Source: Pseudomonas fluorescens NCIMB 11764
GTDB lineage: Bacteria; Pseudomonadota; Gammaproteobacteria; Pseudomonadales; Pseudomonadaceae
Reading direction: 5' to 3'
DNA: 64,000 nucleotides
Assembly (NCBI RefSeq): GCF_000293885.2
Contig: NZ_CP010945.1
Coordinates: 3,740,001 to 3,804,000, forward strand
In this document: in pieces, positions 42,051 through 50,139 of the stretch
Layout of the letters: each line of letters opens with the position of its first letter
How positions within the stretch are numbered: position 1 is the first letter of the stretch
Program-made: the position numbers and the translations under genes
The notes under the pieces: generated by a model
Database searches by the model: none
What the model was told of the DNA's origin: nothing
What the model saw: only the letters and a program-made list of their open reading frames with translations

Positions 42051-42971
42051 ATGAACCGTAACGATCTGCGTCGCGTCGACATGAACCTGTTGGTGATTTT
42101 CGAGGCGTTGATGTTCGAAAAGAACCTGACTCGCGTCGCCGAAAAACTGTTCATGGGGCAACCGGCGGTGAGTGCCGCGTTGGGACGGCTGCGGGATTTG
42201 TTCGACGATCCGTTGTTGCTGCGCAACGGTCGCGGTATGGAGCCGACCGGGCGGGCGCTGGCCATTCTCAAGGAGTTGCAGCCGGCGATGGATGTCATTT
42301 CCGGAGCGGTCAGCCGGGCGAAGGAATTCGATCCGACGACAAGTTGCGATGTGTTTCGCATTGGTCTGTCGGACGATGCCGAGTTTGGCTTGTTTCCGCC
42401 GTTGTTGCGGCAACTGCAGGAAGAGGCGCCGGGGATCGTTGTTGTGGTGCGTCGCGCCAACTATCTGCTGATGCCGGCGTTGCTGGCCTCGGGGGAGATT
42501 TCTGTGGGGGTGAGTTACACCACGGATTTGCCGGCGAATGCCAAGTGCAAGAAGTTGCGGGACATTCCGTGCAAGGTGCTGCGCGGTGATAAACGGCCGG
42601 GAACGCTGACGCTTGACGAGTACTGCGAACGGCCTCATGCGATGGTGTCGTTCTCGGGTGATTTGAGCGGCAATATCGATCTGGATCTGGCCAAGATCGG
42701 GCGGAGTCGGCGGGTGGTGTTGGGGGTGCCGCAGTTCAGTGGGTTGCGGGCGTTGCTGGCCGGGACCGAGATGGTTGCCACTGTGCCGGATTATGCGGCG
42801 TGTGCGTTGGTTGAAGGGTGTGGCTTGCGTGCCGAGGATCCGCCGTTTCCGATTGAGGCGGCGCAGTTGTCGATGGCCTGGAGCGGGGTGCATGACAATG
42901 ATCCGGCGGAGCGGTGGTTGCGGTCTCGGATCAGTGAGTTCATGTCCAGGCCTTTGCCGATTGCGGGTTGA
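42051..42971 (+). CDS. LysR-family transcriptional regulator
   Basis: 306 residues from the ATG at 42051 (AAGGA ten bases upstream; an alternative GTG lies at 42045). The helix-turn-helix is RRVDMNLLVIFEALMFEKNLTRVAEKLFMGQPAVSAALGRLRDLF, typical of the NodD/LeuO-like group. The effector domain includes CDVFRIGLSDDAEFGLFPPLLRQLQEEAPGIVVVVRRANY. It lies just downstream of the exported metallo-hydrolase gene and may be in the same transcript. The codon use near its end is more G-rich than its neighbours (many GGG and TTG codons) but otherwise unremarkable. Confidence 0.9.
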   Translation: MNRNDLRRVDMNLLVIFEALMFEKNLTRVAEKLFMGQPAVSAALGRLRDLFDDPLLLRNGRGMEPTGRALAILKELQPAMDVISGAVSRAKEFDPTTSCDVFRIGLSDDAEFGLFPPLLRQLQEEAPGIVVVVRRANYLLMPALLASGEISVGVSYTTDLPANAKCKKLRDIPCKVLRGDKRPGTLTLDEYCERPHAMVSFSGDLSGNIDLDLAKIGRSRRVVLGVPQFSGLRALLAGTEMVATVPDYAACALVEGCGLRAEDPPFPIEAAQLSMAWSGVHDNDPAERWLRSRISEFMSRPLPIAG

Positions 42972-43036
42972 ACGTGGCGGCCTTTGGGCCGACCAGGTTC
43001 TGGCTGATTGAGTACATATCCATTTCTGCGGTAACG

Positions 43037-43375
43037 GCGGCTGGCGGTTTCGCCCTTACGGCGACTCACTTTTTTTTCAAACGCCAAAAAAAAGTAAGCA
43101 AAAAAAGGCTCGCCCCGAGCGTCCGGCCCCTCGCTGAGGCTCGGCGTTCCTTCGCTCCGGTATTCATCCGGGGACACTGCCCTCCGGTCTGCTTCGCGAC
43201 GACCTACATGCAGCGTGTTCGACTGCGTCGAACGGCGCTGCGCGCCACTCCCCGGATGAACACCTCCACTCAGCCTCCCGAAGGGGCGGGTGGATCAAGA
43301 TCAAGAGCGCAAGGCGAGCTAACGCTCGGCCTCGTGGTTTGGTGGGTGGGGGGCGCTGATTCATTGCGTGGGATG
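43037..43375. repeat. Interspersed repeat element, about 340 bases
   Basis: A non-coding block in the 643-base gap between LysR and DoxX. It begins near CGGCTGGCGGTTTCGCCCTT and includes the poly-A/T section CAAACGCCAAAAAAAAGTAAGC, GGCTCGCCCCGAGC and CCGAGCCTCAGCGAGG-type dyads. The central palindromes are TTCATCCGGGG...CCCCGGATGAA and GTTCGACTGCGTCGAAC, and it ends in GATCAAGATCAAGAGCGCAAG and GCGAGCTAACGCTCGGC. From memory this block is common in fluorescens/putida-group genomes. No coding frame here has a ribosome site. A short CTGTGGGAGCTGGCC repeat follows at 43420-43435. Confidence 0.65.
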
Positions 43376-43614
43376 GCGGCCTGACAGCCGACCCGATTTC
43401 CGCTGATGCCCCCGATCCCTGTGGGAGCTGGCCTGCCGGCGATGGCGGTATGCCAGTCAATATCACGCTCAATGACCCATCGCATTCGCGGGGGGATGAG
43501 CGACGGCATTCAAAAAGAGCACGTACATTCAATTTTCTCCGCCCCCACACCGGCACTATCAAACGAGTTTCCGGCGCATTGACGCCGTTGGTTTTTCATT
43601 TGTGCAGGTAACCC

Positions 43615-44031
43615 ATGAACGTTTCGCAATGGGATGAACGGGTCCAGGACGTCGGGCTGTTTTTTTTGCGGGTCAGCGGTGGTCTGTTTTTGCTGTGGGT
43701 GCATGGTCTGCCGAAGCTGCTTAACTACAGCGCTCAGCTGCAAGTCATCGAAGACCCTTTTCACCTGGGCGCGAATGTCACGCTAATGATGGCGATTTTT
43801 GCCGAGGTGTTGTGTCCGCTGCTGATCATCTTCGGGGTGTTGGTGCGTCTGGCGTGCCTGCCGATTCTGTGTGTGTTGTGGGTCGCGTTGCTGGTTGTGC
43901 ACCCGCAATGGAGCCTCGATGAAGGGCAGTTCGGCTGGCTGCTGTTGATTCTGTTCACCAGCATTCTTATCGCCGGGCCGGGACGGCTGGCGCTCAATGT
44001 CCGATTTGCCGGAGCTTTGCGTTATGCCTGA
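43615..44031 (+). CDS. DoxX-family membrane protein
   Basis: 138 residues with four hydrophobic segments, matching DoxX/quinol-oxidase-subunit-like proteins: FFLRVSGGLFLLWVHGLPKLL, the middle segment LMMAIFAEVLCPLLIIFGVLVRLACLPI, and FGWLLLILFTSILIAGPGRLAL at the end. Such inner-membrane proteins are linked with redox stress, but the biochemical role is unsettled. First gene of a tight operon: the next gene overlaps its stop by 8 bases. The ribosome site before 43615 is weak (GCAGGTAACCC). Confidence 0.85.
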   Translation: MNVSQWDERVQDVGLFFLRVSGGLFLLWVHGLPKLLNYSAQLQVIEDPFHLGANVTLMMAIFAEVLCPLLIIFGVLVRLACLPILCVLWVALLVVHPQWSLDEGQFGWLLLILFTSILIAGPGRLALNVRFAGALRYA

Positions 44032-44614
44032 ATCCAATCGTTTCGAAGAAGTCGTGACCCTGGTCATCAAGCACCGGGTCAAGGCCGGTTTTGAAGTGCC
44101 CTATGAAGCCTGGTTGCGCAACATCGTCAGCATTGCCGGGCAGCAGGAAGGGCACTTGGGCGTGGATGTGATGCGCGGCAAGAACGCCGGCCTCGACATG
44201 TACACCTGCGTGCTGCGCTTTTGCTCCACCGACGCGATGCAGCGCTGGCTCGATTCGCCGCAACGGCTGGAGCTGGTCAACGAAGCCACGCCAATGCTCG
44301 CCGATGGCGACCAGACCGAGGTCAACCCGGTCAATGAGTTCTGGTTCGCGCCCCAGGCTGAAACCGGTTCACCGCCGCCTCGCTGGAAGCAGGCGGTGGT
44401 GACGTTGTTGGTGATTCTGCCGCACACCTTGCTGGTGCCGCTGATCTGGGGTCCGCTGCTGCGGCTCAACGCATTTTTGTCCAATTACGTGGTCGCCACG
44501 TTCCTGATCACGCTGACCATCGTCGTCTCGGTGGTGTACATGTTCATGCCGATGGCGACGCGGTTGTTCGCGCCTTGGCTGTCCTCTTCCACTCAGCCCA
44601 AGGAAACGCGATGA
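44024..44614 (+). CDS. ABM-domain protein with C-terminal membrane helices
   Basis: 196 residues from the ATG at 44024 (GGAG ten bases upstream, inside the DoxX gene). The N-terminal 100 residues look like an antibiotic-biosynthesis-monooxygenase (ABM) dimeric alpha-beta barrel (VVTLVIKHRVKAGFEVPYEAWLRNIV, HLGVDVMRG, YTCVLRFCSTDAMQRWLDSPQR). The C-terminal half has two membrane helices (VVTLLVILPHTLLVPLIWGPLL and YVVATFLITLTIVVSVVYMFM). The union of a haem-degrading/monooxygenase-like fold with a membrane anchor fits the DoxX partner upstream. Its stop overlaps the amidohydrolase start (ATGA). Confidence 0.8.
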   Translation: MPESNRFEEVVTLVIKHRVKAGFEVPYEAWLRNIVSIAGQQEGHLGVDVMRGKNAGLDMYTCVLRFCSTDAMQRWLDSPQRLELVNEATPMLADGDQTEVNPVNEFWFAPQAETGSPPPRWKQAVVTLLVILPHTLLVPLIWGPLLRLNAFLSNYVVATFLITLTIVVSVVYMFMPMATRLFAPWLSSSTQPKETR

Positions 44615-46449
44615 ACGCCGATCTGATTCTATTCAATGGCCAATTTCATACCGTTGACCGTCAAAACCCGCTCGCCAGTGCCGTGGCCATCAGCGACGGT
44701 CGCTTCGTCGCGGTCGGTACCGACGCCGAAGCCATGGCCCTGCGCGGTTCCGGCACCCAGGTCATCGACCTCAAGGGCCGCTGCGTCATTCCCGGTCTCA
44801 ACGATTCGCACCTGCACCTGATCCGTGGTGGTTTGAATTACAACCTCGAACTGCGCTGGGAAGGCGTGCCGTCGCTGGCCGACGCCTTGCGCATGCTCAA
44901 GGATCAGGCTGACCGCACGCCGACGCCGCAATGGGTACGCGTGGTGGGTGGCTGGAACGAATTCCAGTTCGCCGAAAAGCGCATGCCGACCCTGGAAGAA
45001 CTCAACCAGGCCGCGCCGGATACGCCGGTGTTCGTGCTGCATCTGTATGACCGCGCCTTGCTCAACCGCGCTGCCTTGCGCGTGGCCGGCTATACCCGCA
45101 ACACGCCGAACCCGCCGGGTGGCGAGATCGTGCGCGACAGCAACGGCGAGCCGACCGGCATGCTGGTCGCGCGACCGAACGCGATGATTTTGTACTCGAC
45201 CCTGGCCAAAGGGCCGAAGCTGCCGCTGGAATACCAGGTCAACTCGACCCGGCAATTCATGCGCGAACTCAACCGTCTCGGCCTGACCAGCGCCATCGAC
45301 GCTGGCGGTGGTTTCCAGAATTATCCGGACGATTACCAGGTGATCGAGCAGTTGGCGAAGGACCAGCAACTGACCATCCGCATTGCCTACAACCTGTTCA
45401 CCCAGAAGCCCAAGGAAGAACTGGCCGACTTCAAGAACTGGACCAGCAGCGTCACCCTGCACCAGGGCGACGATTACCTGCGGCACAACGGCGCCGGGGA
45501 AATGCTGGTGTTCTCGGCGGCGGATTTCGAGGACTTCCTCGAGCCGCGTCCGGACCTGCCGCAAACCATGGAAGACGAACTGGAGCCAGTGGTCCGCCAC
45601 TTGGTCGAGCAGCGTTGGCCGTTCCGTTTGCACGCCACCTACAACGAATCCATCAGCCGCATGCTCGACGTGTTCGAGAAGGTCAACCGCGACATTCCGT
45701 TCAACGGCTTGCCATGGTTTTTCGATCACGCCGAAACCATCACTCCACAGAATATCGAGCGGGTGAGGGCGTTGGGCGGCGGCATTGCGATTCAGGATCG
45801 CATGGCGTTCCAGGGCGAATATTTTGTCGAGCGTTACGGCGCCAAGGCGGCCGAAGCGACGCCGCCGATCAAGCGCATGCTGGCCGAAGGTGTACCGGTC
45901 GGCGCCGGCACCGACGCGACGCGAGTGTCCAGTTACAACCCCTGGACCTCGTTGTACTGGATGGTCAGCGGTCGAACCGTTGGTGGCCTGGAGCTGCACG
46001 CCGAGGGATTGTCCCGTCAAACCGCGCTGGAACTGTTCACCCACGGCAGCGCCTGGTTCTCTTCCGAGCAGGGCAAGAAAGGCATGATCAAGGTCGGCCA
46101 ACTGGCTGACGTCGCGGCCCTGAGCGCAGATTTTTTCAGTGTCGACGAAGAAGCGATCAAGTGGATCGAATCGGTGTTGACCGTGGTCGGCGGCAAGGTG
46201 GTGTACGCCGCCGGTGATTTCGAAAAACTCGGCCCGGCCAGTGTGCCGGTGCTGCCGGACTGGTCACCGGTGGTGAAGGTGCCGGGTCATTGGCGCCCGA
46301 CGTCGCCGATGCAGGCGCAGGTTCACCATTGCAGCGGGCCGTGCGGCGTGCATGCCCACAGCCATGAAAAGGCGCGTTTGTCGAATGCGCCGGTCAGCGA
46401 TTTCGCGGGTTTCTGGGGCGCCTTTGGCTGCTCGTGCTTTGCGTTCTGA
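44611..46449 (+). CDS. Amidohydrolase (YtcJ-like)
   Basis: 612 residues from the ATG at 44611 (AAGGAAACGCG), coupled to the previous gene by ATGA. The N terminus reads LILFNGQFHTVDRQNPLASAVAISDGRFVAVG, and the metal-binding HxH motif is NDSHLHLIRGG (about residues 62-70). Further ligands are RLHATYNESISR, WFFDHAETI and GAGTDATRVSSYNPW (Asp), as in the YtcJ/exoenzyme-regulatory amidohydrolase group. The last 50 residues are a distinctive His/Cys-rich tail (VHHCSGPCGVHAHSHEKAR and GAFGCSCFAF) that may bind metal. The substrate is unknown. Confidence 0.88.
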   Translation: MNADLILFNGQFHTVDRQNPLASAVAISDGRFVAVGTDAEAMALRGSGTQVIDLKGRCVIPGLNDSHLHLIRGGLNYNLELRWEGVPSLADALRMLKDQADRTPTPQWVRVVGGWNEFQFAEKRMPTLEELNQAAPDTPVFVLHLYDRALLNRAALRVAGYTRNTPNPPGGEIVRDSNGEPTGMLVARPNAMILYSTLAKGPKLPLEYQVNSTRQFMRELNRLGLTSAIDAGGGFQNYPDDYQVIEQLAKDQQLTIRIAYNLFTQKPKEELADFKNWTSSVTLHQGDDYLRHNGAGEMLVFSAADFEDFLEPRPDLPQTMEDELEPVVRHLVEQRWPFRLHATYNESISRMLDVFEKVNRDIPFNGLPWFFDHAETITPQNIERVRALGGGIAIQDRMAFQGEYFVERYGAKAAEATPPIKRMLAEGVPVGAGTDATRVSSYNPWTSLYWMVSGRTVGGLELHAEGLSRQTALELFTHGSAWFSSEQGKKGMIKVGQLADVAALSADFFSVDEEAIKWIESVLTVVGGKVVYAAGDFEKLGPASVPVLPDWSPVVKVPGHWRPTSPMQAQVHHCSGPCGVHAHSHEKARLSNAPVSDFAGFWGAFGCSCFAF

Positions 46450-46519
46450 CGATCACAAGAAAGCGCCGATGCAGCGGTGTCGGCGCCTGATGTAACACCC
46501 ATCCATCGAGGAGCTTCAC

Positions 46520-47146
46520 ATGAGCAACGTTCCGTACAAACGCCTGAACAAAGACGATGCGGTTGTCCTGTTGGTCGACCATCAGACCGGTCTGATCTCG
46601 CTGGTTCAGGACTTCTCGCCGAACGAATTCAAGAACAACGTGTTGGCCCTGGGTGACGTGGCCAAGTTCTTCAAACTGCCGACCATCCTCACCACCAGCT
46701 TCGAAAACGGCCCGAACGGCCCGATGGTTCCGGAATTGAAAGAGCAGTTCCCGGACGCACCGTACATCCCGCGTCCAGGCCAGATCAACGCCTGGGACAA
46801 CGAAGACTTCGTCAAGGCCGTCAAAGCCACTGGCCGCAAGCAACTGATCATCGCCGGTGTGGTGACTGACGTTTGCGTGACCTTCCCGACGCTGTCGGCG
46901 CTGGCCGAAGGGTTTGAAGTGTTCGTGGTGACCGACGCTTCGGGCACCTTCAACGAAACCGTGCAACAGGCCGCCTGGGCGCGCATGGCGGCGGCCGGTG
47001 CTCAACTGGTCAACTGGTTCTCGGTGGCGTGCGAGCTGCAGGGCGACTGGCGCAACGACATGGAAGGCCTGGCGAACCTGCTGTCGCCGCGCATTCCAAA
47101 CTACCGCAATCTGATGAACAGCTATTCGGTGCTCACCTCGAAGTAA
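46520..47146 (+). CDS. Cysteine hydrolase, isochorismatase family (YcaC-like)
   Basis: 208 residues. The isochorismatase-like fold has DDAVVLLVDHQTGLI (Asp20) and the nucleophile in IAGVVTDVCVTFP (Cys119). PRPGQINAWDNEDF, then the C-terminal ASGTFNETVQQAAWARMAAAGAQLVNWFSVACELQGDWR, is like E. coli YcaC and its pseudomonad homologues. No substrate is known for YcaC. ATG at 46520 with GAGGAGCTTCAC. It ends the DoxX-ABM-amidohydrolase operon (70 bases after it) and is followed by a strong terminator. Confidence 0.92.
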   Translation: MSNVPYKRLNKDDAVVLLVDHQTGLISLVQDFSPNEFKNNVLALGDVAKFFKLPTILTTSFENGPNGPMVPELKEQFPDAPYIPRPGQINAWDNEDFVKAVKATGRKQLIIAGVVTDVCVTFPTLSALAEGFEVFVVTDASGTFNETVQQAAWARMAAAGAQLVNWFSVACELQGDWRNDMEGLANLLSPRIPNYRNLMNSYSVLTSK

Positions 47147-47160
47147 GCCGACCGGCCATG

Positions 47161-47192
47161 AAAAATACCCGCCAATGTGCGGGTATTTTTTT
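47161..47192 (+). terminator. Rho-independent terminator of the DoxX-amidohydrolase operon
   Basis: AAAAATACCCGC-CAATGT-GCGGGTATTTTTTT is a perfect 12-bp stem with a T7 tract, 15 bases after the cysteine hydrolase stop. Confidence 0.93.
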
Positions 47193-47209
47193 GTCTTAAT
47201 GAGCCCTTC

Positions 47210-47300
47210 TGTGGCGAGGGAGCTTGCTCCCGCTTGAGTGCGAAGCACTCATAAACAGGGGCCGCTTCGCAGCCCGGCGGGAGCAAGCTTCCTCGCCTCA
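47210..47300. repeat. Long inverted-repeat (REP-like) element
   Basis: TGTGGCGAGGGAGCTTGCTCCCGC on the left and GCGGGAGCAAGCTTCCTCGCCTCA on the right, with inner arms GTGCGAAGC/GCTTCGCAG. It is of the same family as 3262, 6134, 48804 and 60333 and lies between the convergent cysteine hydrolase terminator and the MscS gene end. Confidence 0.8.
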
Positions 47301-47319
47301 AAAAGGCCCCTCGATACAG

Positions 47320-48756
47320 TCAGGCTTGTTGGCGTTTCTGCAGCCAGCTCAGGAATCCGCCTTTCTTGATTTGCACCGGTTTGGCCAGCAACGCCAACCG
47401 GCTGTTCTGCTGCCTTACCGCCTGTAACTTGTTCAACGCCCGACCCACTTCAACCCGTTGTTCCATGCAGCTACGGGTCAGGGATTTGTCGATCCGGTAA
47501 ATGATGCACGAAGTCAGCGTGGTGAACGTCGCCTGCGACGGCGTATCGGTAAGGATGCTCTGTTCGCCCATCACTTCGCTCGGCCCCATGCGACCGGCTT
47601 CGGTTTGCCCTGTACCGTCGGGAACGGTGGCGCTGACCACACCCGTGGCAATGACCATCAGACTGTCCGGCACTTCACCCAACGCCAGCACCACCTGACC
47701 GGCCGCGTACTGCTGCGCAACCATCGACTGCGCCATCTGATCGCGTTCCTCTTCACTCAAGGAACGGAAAACTTTCACCTCATCCAGCAACGCCCGTGCG
47801 CGCGTTGTCGGTTCGATCACGCCGTCGAGCTGACGGGAAATGCCCGCCGCTTCGAGGTGCCGATGGGCCAGGTCGAACAGTTGATTACGCACTTCGCTTT
47901 TCTTGCCAAGCTCGGCGATGAAGCCGCTGGCCACGTATTCGGACATGGTTTCGCCGGCCTCTTTCAGCACCGCTTTCGGTGCCGGGTTGAGTAACAACTG
48001 GCTGCTGCCCTGAAGCGTACGATCCAGTGCATCCAGGACCCGACGCGGGCGAATGTGGTTGGGCACCTGAATGCTGATCGACACGCCATGCATGTTGTTC
48101 GGCCGGCTCAGGTTGACGATTTTCGCCTTGGCCGCCACCGAGTTCGGCACCACCGCCGTACTGCCGGCGCTGGTCAGCATGTGGGTAGCGCGCCAGTCGA
48201 TGTCGAGCACTTTGCCCTCGACGCCGTCGATCATGATCCAGTCATCCACCTGATACGGCTTGGTGGTGTTGAGCACGATCCCGGAAAACACGTCGCTCAA
48301 GGTGCTTTGCAAGGCCAGGCCGACGACGATTGCCACCACCCCGGACGTTGCCAGCAAACCTTTCACCGGCAGTTCCAGCACGTAGCCGGCCGCGGCGACG
48401 ATGGCGATCAGAAACACCAGTGCGCCGATGACGTCCTGCAGCAAGCGACCGCTGTGACCGATGCGGCGCATCAGCACCAGGCCGATGACTTCGGTGAGCA
48501 CCCGGGCGGCGTACAACCACCAGAGAATCCCCAGTGCCGTGGCACCCAGTTGCACCACGCGGTCATCTGCAAACAGCGGCGCCTGCAAGGGGCTGACGCC
48601 GGCATTGATGATGAGCGCGCTGAACATCACGAACAGGGCCAGGCGCACACCGACCCGTGTGACGCGATGCTTGAACGGCGCGAGGTGCCAGAGCACGGCG
48701 TCGATGACCAGCAGCAGGACGCTCCAGGAGAGCAGGTGACCGAGAAGAAGGGACAT
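47320..48756 (-). CDS. MscS-family channel with cyclic-nucleotide-binding domain
   Basis: 478 residues. About four to five N-terminal membrane helices (1-160) end with the pore helix LLATSGVVAIVVGLALQSTLSDVFSG, followed by the MscS beta-domain (GIVLNTTKPYQVDDWIMIDGVEGKVLDIDWRATHM, VPNSVAAKAKIVNLSRP). The C-terminal 140 residues are a cNMP-binding domain (FRSLSEEERDQMAQSMVAQQYAAGQVVLALGEVPDSLMVIATGVV, GPSEVMGEQSILTDTPSQATF). Such bCNG channels open in response to cyclic nucleotide or tension in the inner membrane. Both ends of the gene are flanked by long palindromic repeats. The start at 48756 has GGAGTTGTCCC upstream. Confidence 0.92.
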   Translation of the reverse strand: MSLLLGHLLSWSVLLLVIDAVLWHLAPFKHRVTRVGVRLALFVMFSALIINAGVSPLQAPLFADDRVVQLGATALGILWWLYAARVLTEVIGLVLMRRIGHSGRLLQDVIGALVFLIAIVAAAGYVLELPVKGLLATSGVVAIVVGLALQSTLSDVFSGIVLNTTKPYQVDDWIMIDGVEGKVLDIDWRATHMLTSAGSTAVVPNSVAAKAKIVNLSRPNNMHGVSISIQVPNHIRPRRVLDALDRTLQGSSQLLLNPAPKAVLKEAGETMSEYVASGFIAELGKKSEVRNQLFDLAHRHLEAAGISRQLDGVIEPTTRARALLDEVKVFRSLSEEERDQMAQSMVAQQYAAGQVVLALGEVPDSLMVIATGVVSATVPDGTGQTEAGRMGPSEVMGEQSILTDTPSQATFTTLTSCIIYRIDKSLTRSCMEQRVEVGRALNKLQAVRQQNSRLALLAKPVQIKKGGFLSWLQKRQQA

Positions 48757-48803
48757 GGGACAACTCCGGCGGGAATGAGGGTGTTGATCGCAGGCAAACT
48801 AAT

Positions 48804-48915
48804 TGTGGCGAGGGAGCTTGCTCCCGCTGGGCGGCGAAGCGGCCCCAAAATCTTCGCAACGATGCAAGTTTTGTGAGTGCTGCGCACTCAAGCGGGAGCA
48901 AGCTCCCTCGCCACA
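48804..48915. repeat. Long inverted-repeat (REP-like) element
   Basis: TGTGGCGAGGGAGCTTGCTC... on the left and ...GAGCAAGCTCCCTCGCCACA on the right form perfect 20-base ends around about 70 bases. It lies between the esterase end (48960) and the MscS start (48756), so an mRNA spanning both would contain a very stable hairpin. Confidence 0.85.
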
Positions 48916-48959
48916 AAAACAGCTTCGCCACACATTTTTGTGTGGCGAAGGCTGTGGAC

Positions 48960-49979
48960 TCAGTTCAGATGCGTCTTGAGTTCCAGCGCTGCCTGACGCA
49001 CAGCCGCTTTCACTTCCGGAATCTGGCTCAGCGGATTGAGCAAACCGAAGTCGTGAATCATCCCGTTGTAGCGCACCGCCGTGACCGGTACCCCGGCTGC
49101 GTCGAGGTGGCGGGCATAGGCTTCGCCTTCGTCACGCAACACGTCGAATTCGGCGGTCTGCACCAACGCTGCCGGCAAGCCTTTGAGCTGTTCGGCATTG
49201 GCCTGCAACGGTGAGGCATGGATCTGTGCACGCTCGGCCTGGTCGGTGGTGTAGTTGTCCCAGAACCAGTTCATCATGCCTTTGGTCAGGAAGTGGCCCT
49301 CGGCAAATTGCTGGTACGAGCCGGTATCGAACTGTGCGTTGGTCACCGGCCACATCAACAGCTGGAAGCGCAGTGCCGGGGCTTTCTGTTCCTTGGCCAT
49401 CAACGCCACGACTGCCGCCATGTTGCCGCCGACACTGTTGCCGGCTACGGCGAGGCGCTTGCCATCGACGCCGATGTCCTTGCCATGTTCAGCCACCCAG
49501 CGGGTCGCGGCATAGGCCTGGTTGATCGCGGTCGGGTAGTGCGCTTCCGGCGACGGCGTGTAATCGACATACACCGCAACGGCGCCGGAGCCGACCACCA
49601 AGTCATGAATCAAGCGTTGGTGAGTCGGGTAATCGCCCAGCACCCAACCGCCGCCGTGGAAGAACATGAACACCGGCAACTCACCTTTGACCTTGGCTGG
49701 CCGTACGATTTTCAGGTTGATGGTTTGACCATCGACCTTGATCGCACGATCGCTGACGTCCACACCCGACAGATCAACCTTCACCGAGTTTTGCGCACCG
49801 GTGAGCACCGCACGGGCGTCTTTCGGACTCAGTTGCTCGAGCGGCTTGCCACCACCGGCAGCGAGGGCTTCGAGGAAGGCTTGAGTGTTGTGTTCGACGC
49901 CGGGGCTGCCAGCGGCAAAAGCGTTGCCGACGGAGAGGGCGAGGAGGGACACGGTCAGGGCTTTTTTGACGAGGTTCAT
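48960..49979 (-). CDS. Exported alpha/beta hydrolase, hormone-sensitive-lipase family
   Basis: 339 residues with a signal peptide (about 1-23, ending GNAFAA). The HSL oxyanion motif FMFFHGGGWVLGDYPTHQ is followed by the nucleophile elbow VAGNSVGGNMAA (GxSxG with Asn), the acid in QTAEFDVLRDEGEAYA and His in NGMIHDFGLL. It is a secreted or periplasmic carboxylesterase/lipase. ATG at 49979 with AAGGATTTCCTC upstream. The LysR gene at 50140 diverges from it with 160 bases between and is its likely regulator. Confidence 0.92.
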   Translation of the reverse strand: MNLVKKALTVSLLALSVGNAFAAGSPGVEHNTQAFLEALAAGGGKPLEQLSPKDARAVLTGAQNSVKVDLSGVDVSDRAIKVDGQTINLKIVRPAKVKGELPVFMFFHGGGWVLGDYPTHQRLIHDLVVGSGAVAVYVDYTPSPEAHYPTAINQAYAATRWVAEHGKDIGVDGKRLAVAGNSVGGNMAAVVALMAKEQKAPALRFQLLMWPVTNAQFDTGSYQQFAEGHFLTKGMMNWFWDNYTTDQAERAQIHASPLQANAEQLKGLPAALVQTAEFDVLRDEGEAYARHLDAAGVPVTAVRYNGMIHDFGLLNPLSQIPEVKAAVRQAALELKTHLN

Positions 49980-50139
49980 GAGGAAATCCTTTTTAATTGA
50001 TTAGAGGTTGGTCACCTAAGGTTCGGGTTGCTGCTGCGCCGGGATCCAGACCTCAGCAACACCGTGGACACAGATTAATGGGATGCCGAAAAGGGAAAAA
50101 GCAGCTATAAAGCGTTTAACTGTCAACCAGAGTGTGACA

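Noticed and set aside
40982..42460. 492-codon frame antisense to the metallo-hydrolase and LysR genes
   Set aside because: Spans two clear genes on the opposite strand and is Arg-rich without any motif.
43164..43562. Small Arg/Pro-rich open frames in the 42972-43614 gap
   Set aside because: They fall within an interspersed repeat, have no ribosome site and differ in every frame.
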